Part shown: positions 51,072 through 60,763 of the stretch, piece by piece | Numbering within the stretch: the stretch's first letter is position 1 | Layout of the letters: each line of letters starts with the position of its first letter | Assembly: GCF_947501425.1 (NCBI RefSeq) | Contig: NZ_CANMVN010000009.1 | Span: 124,001 to 188,000, forward strand | Length of the DNA stretch: 64,000 bases | Reading direction: 5' to 3' | Source: an uncultured Psychroserpens sp. | GTDB taxonomy: Bacteria; Bacteroidota; Bacteroidia; Flavobacteriales; Flavobacteriaceae | Notes under the pieces: generated by a model | What the model saw: the letters and a program-made list of their open reading frames with translations, nothing else | Databases searched by the model: none | What the model was told of the DNA's origin: nothing | Program-made: the position numbers and the translations under genes

Positions 51072-52202
51072 TTATTCACCACAAATCTCGTCCAAAAGCC
51101 ATAGATAATCGGCTCGATGGTTTACAAAGTCCTTATCGGAAATATCAATGATCTTGACATTGAGTTCGGTTTGTTTTTTCAGAAAGTCCAAATAACCAGA
51201 ATTGATCTTTTCTAAATACTCATCGTCGATATTTTGTTCGTAATCACGACCACGTTTTTTGATGTTTTCCTGTAAACGTTCTGTGTTTTGATATAAATAC
51301 ACATACAGCTCAGGTTTAGCGATGTCTTTATACATCAGGTAAAAAAGTTTTCTGTACAGTTTAAATTCATCTTCTGGCAAAGTGATCTTTGAGAAGATCA
51401 ACGACTTGTAAATATCATAATCGCTTACAATAAAATCTTTGAACAAATCTAATTGCGACAAATCATCACTAATTTGCTGATAACGATCGGCTAGAAAAGA
51501 CATCTCTAGCGTAAACGCATAACGCTGTGGCTCGTCGTAGAATTTTGGTAAAAACGGGTTATCAGCAAAACGTTCTAAGATCAATTTTGCATTGAAATCA
51601 TTTGAAATTTGATGCGCTAAACTTGTTTTTCCTGCACCAATATTTCCCTCAATAGCAATGTAATTGTAACTGGAAAAATCAAACTGTTTTGACGGGTTTT
51701 TCAACCAGATCTTAATGTCTTCAATTTCGGCTTTATCCTCACACTCCAACAATAGATCGGAAATAGTTTTTTTTAGTTTTGGATGTTCAAACTTTGCTGC
51801 AATATCTCTTAACGGTTGCAATACAAACTGTCTCTTGTGAAGTTCTGGATGAGGAATAGTAAGTTCAGCATTAGTGACACTTTCCGCATTAAAAAACAGA
51901 ATATCTAAATCAATAATTCTGGATTCATAGGTATTAGATTGTGTTTTCTCACGACCTAACTTTTGTTCTATATGTTGAAGTTTTTCAAGAACCGCTTCCG
52001 CAGAAAAGGAGGTTTGAATAGAGATGCACGTATTTAAAAAATCATCACCTTCAAATCCTAATGCTGGTGTATTGTAAACTTTAGCAATACTATTAACGCT
52101 GCCTATTTCAGTAAATATCAAATTAACAGCGTCTTGCAGATATTTTAATCTGTCGCCTTTATTACTCCCAAGAGCGATGTAAACGTGATTGGTTGAATTC
52201 AT
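51072..52202 (-). CDS. folK: FolK-deoxynucleoside kinase fusion
   Basis: A 376-residue bifunctional protein. Residues 1-155 are 6-hydroxymethyl-7,8-dihydropterin pyrophosphokinase: 'IALGSNKGDRLKYLQDAVN', 'SRIIDLDILFFN' with catalytic aspartates, and 'HPELHKRQFVLQPL'. After a linker, residues about 178-376 form a deoxynucleoside kinase with P-loop GNIGAGKTSLA, 'VSDYDIYKSLIF' and 'KRGRDYE'. The first domain feeds folate synthesis and the second nucleoside salvage; both supply thymidylate metabolism. The fusion is, to my recollection, a recurrent architecture in this phylum. The paralogous stand-alone kinase is at 15966. Confidence 0.93.
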   Translation of the reverse strand: MNSTNHVYIALGSNKGDRLKYLQDAVNLIFTEIGSVNSIAKVYNTPALGFEGDDFLNTCISIQTSFSAEAVLEKLQHIEQKLGREKTQSNTYESRIIDLDILFFNAESVTNAELTIPHPELHKRQFVLQPLRDIAAKFEHPKLKKTISDLLLECEDKAEIEDIKIWLKNPSKQFDFSSYNYIAIEGNIGAGKTSLAHQISNDFNAKLILERFADNPFLPKFYDEPQRYAFTLEMSFLADRYQQISDDLSQLDLFKDFIVSDYDIYKSLIFSKITLPEDEFKLYRKLFYLMYKDIAKPELYVYLYQNTERLQENIKKRGRDYEQNIDDEYLEKINSGYLDFLKKQTELNVKIIDISDKDFVNHRADYLWLLDEICGE

Positions 52203-52273
52203 ATTGAATTTTCAAAATAATGAAAAGAAAATCACTTTGACGTATATTTACAGTAAGTTTTTATTCACAATTT

Positions 52274-52978
52274 ATGACCTTAAAAGACAAACTCGCCGCA
52301 CAGCGTATTTATTTATTTTTAGCCGCACTTTTTATTACTTCGTTGGTCGTTTCAAATCTTATTTTTCAAAAGTTTTTCTATTGGTATCCTTTTGATGTGG
52401 AAATTTTTGGCGCGAAGCTATTTGAAATTTCAGTAGGTATTCTTCCTTACCCAATCACATTTTTAATAACCGACCTCATTAGCGAAATCTACGGAAAGAA
52501 ACGCGCTAATCAAGTGGTTGTAGCTGGTATTTTTGCTTCGGTGTTTTCATTATTGATCATTTTAGTATCCAGCAGTGTTCCTGCTATTGCAGAGTCTCCT
52601 ATTCAGGATGAATTGTTCAACAAAGTTTTTGGAAATTCAGCTATTGCTGTTTTTGCCAGTATGTCGGCCTATTTATTTGCACAATTTGTAGATATTCAAA
52701 TCTATCATTTCTGGAAACGATTAACCAAAGGGAAACATCTATGGCTAAGAAATAATTTTTCAACCTGGTTCTCCCAATTTATTGACACCTTTTCTATTGT
52801 GTTTCTGTTATGTATGTTCGAAGTACTACCATGGAGCAGTTTCAAAGGACTATTAGTGAGTGGTTTTTTATTTAAAGTCCTTGTTGCCGCATTAGATACA
52901 CCTTTTTTATATTTGGGTGTTTTCCTGTTTAGAAAACGTTTCAATTTGAAGATTAATGAAGAGATCGAGCTCGTTTAA
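52274..52978 (+). CDS. queuosine precursor transporter (YhhQ family)
   Basis: A 234-residue inner-membrane protein with about six hydrophobic segments. The family signatures are 'ILPYPITFLITDLISEIYGK' and, in the C-terminal half, 'AQFVDIQIYHFWKRLTKGK', 'LWLRNNFSTWFSQFIDTFSI'. Family members import preQ0/preQ1 used for queuosine in tRNA. No queuosine biosynthesis gene is adjacent. The gene has a 71-bp spacer from the divergent folK fusion. Confidence 0.9.
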   Translation: MTLKDKLAAQRIYLFLAALFITSLVVSNLIFQKFFYWYPFDVEIFGAKLFEISVGILPYPITFLITDLISEIYGKKRANQVVVAGIFASVFSLLIILVSSSVPAIAESPIQDELFNKVFGNSAIAVFASMSAYLFAQFVDIQIYHFWKRLTKGKHLWLRNNFSTWFSQFIDTFSIVFLLCMFEVLPWSSFKGLLVSGFLFKVLVAALDTPFLYLGVFLFRKRFNLKINEEIELV

Positions 52979-53114
52979 AAGGACTACTATTAAAACTATT
53001 GGGTTAAAATTTTATTAAACTTTTGGAATCCTAGAGCCTAAACTATATCCTGTACGTATATACATTACTTAACTAACAGCGTTTCCACAATTGTGGAAAT
53101 AAAATAAATTTTCA

Positions 53115-55745
53115 ATGAAGAAAGTACTCAAGATTACTGGAATTACAATTCTAATTATATTTTTCTTACTTATCGCTATTCCTTTTGCATTTCAAAATCA
53201 AATCAAGGATATGGTAAAAAACTTTATCAACGAGAATCTCAACGCTAAGGTGGAGTTTAGCGATGTTAGCTTAAGTTTTATTAGAAGCTTTCCTCAAGTC
53301 TATGTGACTGTAGACGACTTGGTGATTACCAATTACAAACCTTTTGAAGATGAAACTTTAGCAACTGCTAAGAATATCGCTTTCACCATGTCGGTTAAAG
53401 AATTATTCAAAAGTGCAGATGAGGATCCTATAGTTGTAAATTCTATTGCCATAGACGAAGCACTTCTTACTTTAAAGACAGATGGAACAGGTAATAACAA
53501 TTATGATATTACTAAGGAAAAAGAAAATGCTGCTGCAGTTTCAGATTCAACTGGCGGATTTGCTTTCGACATTGAAGACTACAACATCAGCAACAGTGCT
53601 TTCACCTATTTAGATGAAAAATCGAATACTCAGATCTATGTTTCAGAATTAAACCACTCTGGAAGTGGGACGTTTTCCGAAGACACATCTCAACTTGACA
53701 CACAAACAAATGCAAATGTGAGTATGAGTATAGACAGCACTAATTACTTAAATGACAACACTATAAAACTCGATGCACTTATTGGCATGAATTTGAAGGA
53801 GCAAAAGTATACCTTTATGGAAAACAAAGGTTATATCAATCAATTGCCACTTGTTTTTGATGGTTACGTACAACAATTAGAAGATGGTCAGGACATCAAT
53901 ATCACTTTTGAAAATCCAGAATCGTCATTCAAAGATTTTTTAGCGGTCATACCTGAAACCTATTCTAAAAATATTGAAAACGTAGAAACTTCAGGAGACT
54001 TCAAAGTTAATGGAATGATCAAAGGAAAGGTCACTGAAACTACAATTCCTCAATTAGATATTAATATTTCATCTAACAACGCTTCATTTAAATATCCAGA
54101 TTTACCTAAGCGCGTAAATAATATTACAATATATGCAGCAATAAAGAACACCAATGGTAATGCAGATGATACGTATGTAAATATCAAAACACTTAATTTC
54201 AAGATTGACAACGATATTTTCAAATCAAGTGCTATCATAAGAAATCTGACTGGAAATATGCTGATTAATGCTGATGTAGATGGGACATTAAATCTTGGCA
54301 ACATCACTAAAGCCTATCCCATTGACTTTGACAAACAATTGAGTGGAATTTTAAAAGGAAAACTCAATACATCATTTGACATGAATGCCATTGAAACTAA
54401 TGCTTATGAACGCATTAAAAATAATGGAAGTGTGAGTGTAAGCGATTTTATTTTTTCTTCGGAAGATATCGTAAATCCTATTCAAATCAATACAGCAGAT
54501 ATGACCTTTAAGCCAGGCAACGTTTCGTTAAATAGCTTCGACGCTAAAACTGGCACTAGTGATTTTAGAGCCACAGGAACCATTAAAAATTTACTCGGTT
54601 TTTTATTGAGCAACAAGAAACTACAAGGCAATTTTAATGTTAATTCTAACACATTTGTTGTAAGTGATTTTATGGTTGAAGATGAAACATCTAATGGCAA
54701 TTCAAATAAAACAACCTCAGCTTCTGAATCACTAAAAATACCAGACTTTCTGGATTGTACCATAAATGCCAATGCCAAAACTGTGGTTTATGACAACTTA
54801 CAATTAAAAAATGTGGATGGAACACTAACTATTAAAGATCAAGAAGCCAATTTAAATAACTTAACGTCTAGTTTATTTGATGGTGTATTGGCATTAACAG
54901 GAAAAGTATCTACAAGAACAGACACTCCTGTTTTTGACCTAAATATTGGAGCTGAAGGTTTTGATATTTCTAAATCATTCAAAGATTTAGAGCTTCTACA
55001 AAATTTAGCACCTATTGCAAAAGCGCTTCAGGGTAAATTAAACACCATGATTAAATTACAAGGGACTTTGAATAGCGAATTCACCCCAAATCTAAATACA
55101 GTTTCAGGAAATGCATTTGCTGAACTATTAACCACAAGCATTAATCAAAATGAAACCTCTATTCTTAGCAAATTAGATAATGCTTTGAATTTCATAGATT
55201 TTGATAAACTCAATCTAAAAGATTTAAAAACAAGATTAGAATTTTCACAAGGACAAGTGACAGTAAAACCATTTAATCTGAAATATGAAGACATCAACAT
55301 AGTAGTCTCTGGTGCTCACGGGTTTGATAAAAGCTTAAACTACAATGCTGTATTTGATGTTCCAGCAAAATATTTGGGTAGCGAGGTCAACCAATTACTA
55401 GGAAGAATTAATGATGATGAAGTCAAAAAAATCACCATTCCGGTAACAGCTAACATTACTGGTAGTTATTCCAATCCTAAAGTTCAAACAGATCTAACTA
55501 GTGGTATTTCAAACTTAACCAAACAACTTATTGAGATTGAAAAGAGTAAACTCATAGATAAAGGTACAGATAAAATAAAAGATATTTTAGGAGGTATTAC
55601 AGGTACAAAAGGTCAATCAAAAGACTCAACAACAGTAAAAACAGACACCTCTAAAACTACTGACCCATTGAAAGAAGGCGTAAAGAATATTCTTGGAGGA
55701 TTGATAAAAAACCGAAAGAAAAAGAAGGATACAATAAAAAATTAA
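53115..55745 (+). CDS. AsmA-like inner-membrane anchored protein
   Basis: An 876-residue protein with one N-terminal membrane helix (residues about 6-26, ITGITILIIFFLLIAIPFAF). A very long periplasmic beta-rich region follows, with the repeat logic of AsmA/TamB-like lipid-transfer proteins. An AsmA-type block appears at the start ('FSDVSLSFIRSFPQVYVTVD'), and the C-terminal domain contains 'VSGAHGFDKSLNYNAVFDVP'. The tail is Lys/Thr-rich. Members are thought to move phospholipids between membranes. It lies alone, 136 bp after the YhhQ-family gene. Confidence 0.85.
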   Translation: MKKVLKITGITILIIFFLLIAIPFAFQNQIKDMVKNFINENLNAKVEFSDVSLSFIRSFPQVYVTVDDLVITNYKPFEDETLATAKNIAFTMSVKELFKSADEDPIVVNSIAIDEALLTLKTDGTGNNNYDITKEKENAAAVSDSTGGFAFDIEDYNISNSAFTYLDEKSNTQIYVSELNHSGSGTFSEDTSQLDTQTNANVSMSIDSTNYLNDNTIKLDALIGMNLKEQKYTFMENKGYINQLPLVFDGYVQQLEDGQDINITFENPESSFKDFLAVIPETYSKNIENVETSGDFKVNGMIKGKVTETTIPQLDINISSNNASFKYPDLPKRVNNITIYAAIKNTNGNADDTYVNIKTLNFKIDNDIFKSSAIIRNLTGNMLINADVDGTLNLGNITKAYPIDFDKQLSGILKGKLNTSFDMNAIETNAYERIKNNGSVSVSDFIFSSEDIVNPIQINTADMTFKPGNVSLNSFDAKTGTSDFRATGTIKNLLGFLLSNKKLQGNFNVNSNTFVVSDFMVEDETSNGNSNKTTSASESLKIPDFLDCTINANAKTVVYDNLQLKNVDGTLTIKDQEANLNNLTSSLFDGVLALTGKVSTRTDTPVFDLNIGAEGFDISKSFKDLELLQNLAPIAKALQGKLNTMIKLQGTLNSEFTPNLNTVSGNAFAELLTTSINQNETSILSKLDNALNFIDFDKLNLKDLKTRLEFSQGQVTVKPFNLKYEDINIVVSGAHGFDKSLNYNAVFDVPAKYLGSEVNQLLGRINDDEVKKITIPVTANITGSYSNPKVQTDLTSGISNLTKQLIEIEKSKLIDKGTDKIKDILGGITGTKGQSKDSTTVKTDTSKTTDPLKEGVKNILGGLIKNRKKKKDTIKN

Positions 55746-55891
55746 TGTGTTTTTCAGTCACATTAGTTAAAAAAAGATTAAAATATAACGAATTTTGACT
55801 TTTTTTTTGAAAGAACTGTACAAATATTTGCTTTTCTCATTTTAAAAGTTATGTTGTACTCTTGCAAACTTTTTAAAACATACATTTATAC

Positions 55892-56755
55892 ATGAGGCAA
55901 TTAAAAATCACTAAACAAGTTACCAACCGTGAATCTAAATCCCTAGATAAATACCTACAAGACATAAGCAAGCTTCCAATGATCACAGCTGAAGAAGAAG
56001 TCGAACTTGCACAACGTATCAGAGAAGGAGATCAACTGGCTTTAGATAAACTTACAACGGCTAACTTACGTTTTGTAGTTTCTGTTGCTAAACAATACCA
56101 AAATCAAGGATTAACATTACCTGATCTTATCAATGAAGGTAACGCTGGATTAGTTAAAGCTGCTAAACGTTTTGATGAAACCAGAGGATTTAAATTTATT
56201 TCTTACGCAGTTTGGTGGATAAGACAAGCAATTTTACAAGCTTTAGCAGAGCAATCTCGAATAGTTAGACTACCTTTGAACAAAATTGGTTCAATTAACA
56301 AGATTAATAAGACCTATTCTTTTTTGGAGCAAACCCATGAAAGACCTCCTAGTGCTGAAGAAATCGCACAGGAATTAGATATGACAGTAACAGAAGTGAA
56401 GCAGTCATTAAAAAATTCTGGGAGACATTTATCAATGGATGCACCTCTTAAAGAAGGTGAGACATCAAGTTTATACGATGTTGTAAAATCTGGTGAGTCG
56501 CCAAATCCAGATAGAGATTTAATGAAAGAATCGCTTAATGTTGAAATCAACAGAGCCTTAGACACATTATCACAAAAAGAAAGTGATGTGATACGTTTAA
56601 ATTTTGGATTAAGTGATGAACCTCCAATGACTTTAGATGAAATTGGTGCAACATTTGATTTAACAAGAGAGCGTGTAAGACAAATTAGAGAAAAAGGAAT
56701 CAAGCGTTTACGTCAGGATTCAAAAAGTAAAATATTAAAAACGTATTTAGGATAG
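55892..56755 (+). CDS. rpoD: primary RNA polymerase sigma factor (short Bacteroidota type)
   Basis: A 287-residue sigma-70 lacking the long region 1.1 and the non-conserved region, as is usual for primary sigma factors of this phylum, which read TAnnTTTG promoters. Region 1.2 is '[20 protein letters not shown]', region 2 includes '[20 protein letters not shown]' and '[15 protein letters not shown]', and region 4 is '[20 protein letters not shown]'. It is complete. rpsU follows after 31 bp on the same strand, recalling the sigma-S21 linkage seen in other bacteria. Confidence 0.96.
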   Translation: MRQLKITKQVTNRESKSLDKYLQDISKLPMITAEEEVELAQRIREGDQLALDKLTTANLRFVVSVAKQYQNQGLTLPDLINEGNAGLVKAAKRFDETRGFKFISYAVWWIRQAILQALAEQSRIVRLPLNKIGSINKINKTYSFLEQTHERPPSAEEIAQELDMTVTEVKQSLKNSGRHLSMDAPLKEGETSSLYDVVKSGESPNPDRDLMKESLNVEINRALDTLSQKESDVIRLNFGLSDEPPMTLDEIGATFDLTRERVRQIREKGIKRLRQDSKSKILKTYLG

Positions 56756-56786
56756 ACCTAATACATAGATAACCACAAGTATTACA

Positions 56787-56981
56787 ATGATTAAAATTTT
56801 AGTTAAAGAAGGAGAAAGCATAGAACGTGCTTTAAAGCGTTACAAAAGAAAACACCGTAACGTTAAAACGATGCAAAACATTCGTGAAAACCAATTTTTC
56901 ACTAAACCATCAGTAAAAAGAAGACGTGAAATTCAAAAAGCTGGATATATCCAAAATTTAAGAGATCAAGAAGATATTTAA
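56787..56981 (+). CDS. rpsU: 30S ribosomal protein S21
   Basis: A 64-residue basic protein of the small subunit, needed for initiation with Shine-Dalgarno pairing in proteobacteria. In Bacteroidota S21 is implicated, with S18 and S6, in masking the anti-SD of 16S rRNA. The sequence (KEGESIERALKRYKRKHR, then SVKRRREIQKAGY) is typical. It is followed by a strong terminator and directly preceded by rpoD. Confidence 0.95.
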   Translation: MIKILVKEGESIERALKRYKRKHRNVKTMQNIRENQFFTKPSVKRRREIQKAGYIQNLRDQEDI

Positions 56982-56996
56982 TAGTTTTTTACCATA

Positions 56997-57031
56997 TAAA
57001 AAAGCCTTTCCAATTTGGAAAGGCTTTTTTA
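56997..57031. terminator. bidirectional intrinsic terminator
   Basis: The inverted repeat GCCTTTCCAA/TTGGAAAGGC has A and T tracts on both sides. It lies between rpsU and the convergent lipoprotein gene. Confidence 0.9.
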
Positions 57032-57052
57032 TTAAATATATGTAGACTTTTA

Positions 57053-58357
57053 TTAATCAAAGGCAACCACTGAGTCTGCACTTACTTTATTAACATTGAT
57101 TACTTGATTATTTGATCCAACTATCATCGCTACAATTTCCAAGTTGCTTGTATTAGCAACCGAACCAGGAGGAATAGCATAATCTACCTTCATTCTGTAA
57201 GTATTATTAGCAACGGCTTCACCACTAGGAATTGCATCTCCTAATACCGCTGTGAATGAGTGACGTAATACGTGATCGTGTACAAAATTATTAATTGTAG
57301 CAGTTCCCCCGTAATAGCTTGTGTAGTTTTCCTGATCAAAAATAAGTCCGTTCTCTAATAAGAATACAACTAATCTATTTCCAGAAGCATTTTGACCAAA
57401 ACCAACATTCACCATAAACGATAAATCATTTCCTTTAACTGCAGAGCTAATGGAGATCCCTGAAGATGACATTCCTTCTGCAAAATTCATCACTTGATCC
57501 AAATTATTTGGTTCAGGAAAATTCCAAGTTTCAGATCTATTTACCCATGCTGTTGGGAAACCTGTAATTTGGAAAGCAGATTCCATTTGTCCGCCAAACG
57601 AGTTAGACATTTCATCACCATTATGAACTGCTACAATTACTGCATCATTTGTAGCGTCCTGGAGTTGTTCTATCCCATAAGAAACTCTTGGACAGAATCC
57701 ACACCATGTTCCTGTATAATCTTCAACTAGAGCTTTTTTATTATACATAGCTGGTGTTGTTGCGTTATCTTCAACAGTAACTGTAACTGTTTCAGAAGTG
57801 AATCCATTGTAAACTGCATATCCATTATAAGCACCTACTGATCCCGGAACGTATTTAGCACCTGTGTCAGATTCACTATCGTTAATATAAACTACTGAAG
57901 CATCAGTAACATCAATATCATTTCCTTGAGTATCTCTAGCTAAAACTGTATAATCAATTCTACTTCCCAAATTAACCGTAGCACTATTCACCTCTACTGA
58001 AATTGATTCGATAACCGGTAATACCTGCAAGGTAATTGATGCACTAGTTAAATTTTCATAAGTAGCATCTATTGTGTAAGTTCCAGTTTCAGATGCTGTG
58101 TAAGTTGCTCCTGAAATTGGTGTTCCGTTTACACGAATTGTAGCTTCAGAAGTGACATCAGTACCTTCATTTGTCTTAACGTCAAAGGTAACTGCTTCAC
58201 CAAAATCAACAAAAAACGAACTGGCATTTATTGTTAAAGAAGTAGGTCCATTGTTTCCACCACCATCTCCGCCTCCACCGTCTTCTGATGAACTACACGA
58301 AAATAATGCAGCAACTGCGACGAACAGGAAGATTTTAGTTAAACTTTTGATTTTCAT
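57053..58357 (-). CDS. Omp28-related lipoprotein with bacterial Ig-like and thioredoxin-like domains
   Basis: A 434-residue lipoprotein precursor with Cys21 at the signal end (ALFSC) followed by SSSEDGG and a Gly-rich linker. Two Ig-like beta-domains are at about 40-115 and 118-195. The C-terminal ~230 residues form an Omp28-like domain with a thioredoxin-type CxxC, 'VLVEDYTGTWCGFCPRVSYG', near residue 215. A Gly/Ser-exposed acidic signal suggests surface exposure. The role is unknown, possibly thiol chemistry or protein folding outside the cell. It is divergent from the TlpA-like gene. Confidence 0.82.
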   Translation of the reverse strand: MKIKSLTKIFLFVAVAALFSCSSSEDGGGGDGGGNNGPTSLTINASSFFVDFGEAVTFDVKTNEGTDVTSEATIRVNGTPISGATYTASETGTYTIDATYENLTSASITLQVLPVIESISVEVNSATVNLGSRIDYTVLARDTQGNDIDVTDASVVYINDSESDTGAKYVPGSVGAYNGYAVYNGFTSETVTVTVEDNATTPAMYNKKALVEDYTGTWCGFCPRVSYGIEQLQDATNDAVIVAVHNGDEMSNSFGGQMESAFQITGFPTAWVNRSETWNFPEPNNLDQVMNFAEGMSSSGISISSAVKGNDLSFMVNVGFGQNASGNRLVVFLLENGLIFDQENYTSYYGGTATINNFVHDHVLRHSFTAVLGDAIPSGEAVANNTYRMKVDYAIPPGSVANTSNLEIVAMIVGSNNQVINVNKVSADSVVAFD

Positions 58358-58487
58358 AATAAGTAATGTGTTAAATGTTTAAATTTTAAGATTTACGAAT
58401 ATAGAAATATATTTTATTTTTCTTTGACGAATTGGCACATAGTTTGTAAAAAAAATAGCACAATCAATTATATTTTTTAAAAAAAAT

Positions 58488-58495
58488 TAACTTTG
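58488..58495 (+). promoter_or_regulatory. -7 promoter element (TAACTTTG)
   Basis: A TAnnTTTG match 27 bp before the ATG of the TlpA-like gene at 58523. It lies inside the longer possible reading frame and so supports the later start. Confidence 0.5.
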
Positions 58496-58522
58496 CTCAA
58501 AATAAACCTAACACCTTATTTA

Positions 58523-59008
58523 ATGAAAACCCTAATTACACTATTTCTTTCACTTTCTTTTTCAACCCTCTTTTATGCTCAGGAGGTCATGCCTAAAATG
58601 CAATTAGAAACTTTAAGTGGAAAAGACATAAGCTTGCAAAGCATTTCTGATAATGACCAATTAGTTATTGTGTCTTTATGGGCAACTTGGTGTGTCCCTT
58701 GTAAAAATGAATTAGACGCCATTAGTGAAGTCTATGATGACTGGACAGATGAGACCAACGTCAAACTATATGCTATATCGGTAGATGACTCCAGAACCGT
58801 AAAGAGAGTTAAGCCATTAGTAAGTGGCAAAGGTTGGGAGTTTGATATTCTTCTAGACACTAACAGTGATCTAAAAAGACAACTAAATGCACCAACTATT
58901 CCTTTAACTTTATTAGTTAAGAATAATAAAATTCTCTACAGACATTCTGGATATACGCCTGGAAGTGAAGATGAACTTTACGAAAAAATCTTAGAATTCT
59001 CCAAATAA
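58523..59008 (+). CDS. TlpA-like exported thioredoxin
   Basis: A 161-residue protein starting at ATG 58523 (MKTLITLFLSLSFSTLFYAQ is the signal). The mature domain is a thioredoxin fold with the active site 'SLWATWCVPCKNE' (WCVPC), and 'LNAPTIPLTLLV' supplies the cis-proline loop. It acts in the periplasm as a disulfide reductase, perhaps on cytochrome c or outer-membrane proteins. The DUF6029 barrel gene follows after 25 bp in the same operon, and an Omp28-type CxxC lipoprotein is divergent from it. That gives a small locus with two thiol proteins. Confidence 0.88.
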   Translation: MKTLITLFLSLSFSTLFYAQEVMPKMQLETLSGKDISLQSISDNDQLVIVSLWATWCVPCKNELDAISEVYDDWTDETNVKLYAISVDDSRTVKRVKPLVSGKGWEFDILLDTNSDLKRQLNAPTIPLTLLVKNNKILYRHSGYTPGSEDELYEKILEFSK

Positions 59009-59033
59009 ACAATAACTAACAACCCTCAACCAA

Positions 59034-60710
59034 ATGAATCACTACAAATTTATAGCAGCAATGCTATGTGTGCCTTTTTTTGCATTGTCGCAAGAAGACG
59101 ATAAAAAAGATTACGGAAAATTAAGTGGAGGTATAGAATCCAATTCTCAGTATTATGTGGATGATCCTAAAACAGGAGACTTTACTGAAGAAGACCATTT
59201 TAGATCTAATAATTATTTAAGACTTAATTATGACTACAAAAGTTGGTTTGCGCATATTCAAGTAGAATCTTATGAACCTAATGCCCTATTAAATCTTTAC
59301 CCTGAATTCCAAGGTACAGGCATTGGAACGTTTGCTGTTGGGTATAGAAACGAGAAAATAGAAGCTACTCTCGGACACTTTTATGAACAATTTGGAAGCG
59401 GACTTATTTTACGCTCATGGGAAGATCGTCAATTAGGTATCAACAACTCCATTAGAGGAGCTAATGTTAAATATAGACCTACTAATACGCTTGAGTTTTC
59501 TGCTCTCTATGGAAGACAACGTGATGGCTTTTCTGTTTCAGATGGTTCTATTTTTGGATTCAATGCCGAAATAGGATTATCTTCTCTATTTAATTTTGAA
59601 ACTACAGGATTAGATCTTGGACTAAGCTATGTAGGACGTGACGAAGATCTCGATATTGATAATCCTAATTTTGAATCATTAACTAATTCGTTCTCTGCGC
59701 GATTAGACTTTTCAGAAGGAAATATCTACTCCTCGATTGAATACATAAAAAAAGGAGAAGATGTTTACGCCGAATTAGGTAATATAATAGACGATAGATA
59801 TTTTGATGGAAGTGCCGTATTATTCAATTTTGGGTATGCACAATCAGGTCTTGGTATTGATGCTACATTTAGACGAATGGAGAATATGGCATTTTTCTCT
59901 CAAAGAGATCAATCTGCTAATGTATTCAATCAAAACTTCATCAACTTTATTCCTGGACTTACTAAACAGCATGACTACGGACTCACAAATATTTACGTCT
60001 ATCAATCACAGCCAAGACTTACATTTAATCCGTTATTCAAATCTGGAGAAATTGGTGGACAAATCGATATTTTCTACAACATAAAAAGAGGAACAACTCT
60101 TGGTGGTAAATATGGTACTAAACTCGCTTTTAACTTTGCCACATGGTCTGGTTTAAAAGGTGATTTTAATGTGAACGACAGAACTTACGAAGACACCGAA
60201 TTCTTTGGATTTGGAGAAAAGTACTTTGAAGAATTTAGTTTAGACATCAAAAAGAAATGGTCGCCTAAATGGTCATCGATCTTTTCAGTAGTAAATACCT
60301 TTTATAATGCTCGATTTGTGGAAGACAGAATTGGTGAAGTTAATGCAACAGCCATAGTGGGAGAAGTCACTCATAAACTTGGTGGTGGCAAATCTGTAAG
60401 AATGGAATTATCGCATTTATTCTCAGACGATCAACTTTCTGAAAGGGCTGAAGATTGGGCTGGAGGCACCATAGAATTCAATCTCAATCCTAGAATTTCA
60501 TTTTTTGCAACCGATATTTACAATTATGGTAATCCAGATGCAGATCGTCAAATACATTACTATACAGTAGGTGGAAGCTTCACTAAAGGCGCTACACGTA
60601 TTGGTGCGAGTTATGGTAGACAACGAGGCGGACTTGTTTGTGTTGGTGGAATTTGTCGTTTTGTACCAGAAAATACTGGATTCACCTTAAACCTATCAAC
60701 GTCCTTCTAG
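59034..60710 (+). CDS. DUF6029 outer-membrane protein
   Basis: A 558-residue protein with a signal peptide (residues 1-19, ending FFALSQ). The mature part is built of alternating beta strands with aromatic residues, typical of a barrel: 'YLRLNYDYKSWFAHIQVESY', 'EATLGHFYEQFGSGLILRSW', 'FGFGEKYFEEFSLDIKKKW', ending 'NTGFTLNLSTSF'. This matches the DUF6029 family of Bacteroidota, of unknown role. It is in an operon with the TlpA-like thioredoxin. It has only two cysteines, in 'GLVCVGGICRF' near the end, which could be a target of that thioredoxin. Confidence 0.82.
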   Translation: MNHYKFIAAMLCVPFFALSQEDDKKDYGKLSGGIESNSQYYVDDPKTGDFTEEDHFRSNNYLRLNYDYKSWFAHIQVESYEPNALLNLYPEFQGTGIGTFAVGYRNEKIEATLGHFYEQFGSGLILRSWEDRQLGINNSIRGANVKYRPTNTLEFSALYGRQRDGFSVSDGSIFGFNAEIGLSSLFNFETTGLDLGLSYVGRDEDLDIDNPNFESLTNSFSARLDFSEGNIYSSIEYIKKGEDVYAELGNIIDDRYFDGSAVLFNFGYAQSGLGIDATFRRMENMAFFSQRDQSANVFNQNFINFIPGLTKQHDYGLTNIYVYQSQPRLTFNPLFKSGEIGGQIDIFYNIKRGTTLGGKYGTKLAFNFATWSGLKGDFNVNDRTYEDTEFFGFGEKYFEEFSLDIKKKWSPKWSSIFSVVNTFYNARFVEDRIGEVNATAIVGEVTHKLGGGKSVRMELSHLFSDDQLSERAEDWAGGTIEFNLNPRISFFATDIYNYGNPDADRQIHYYTVGGSFTKGATRIGASYGRQRGGLVCVGGICRFVPENTGFTLNLSTSF

Positions 60711-60728
60711 AAAAAAAATACATCATCA

Positions 60729-60763
60729 TTAAAAAGCTCCTATTGAATTGGAGCTTTTTTTTA
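60729..60763. terminator. bidirectional intrinsic terminator
   Basis: The stem AAAAAGCTCC/GGAGCTTTTT has a 9-nt loop. It lies between the DUF6029 gene and rsmG and just overlaps the rsmG stop codon. Confidence 0.88.

Noticed and set aside
57053-58357. Type IX secretion C-terminal domain on the Omp28-like protein
   Set aside because: The C-terminus lacks the expected conserved beta-sandwich motifs, and a lipobox already explains its localisation.
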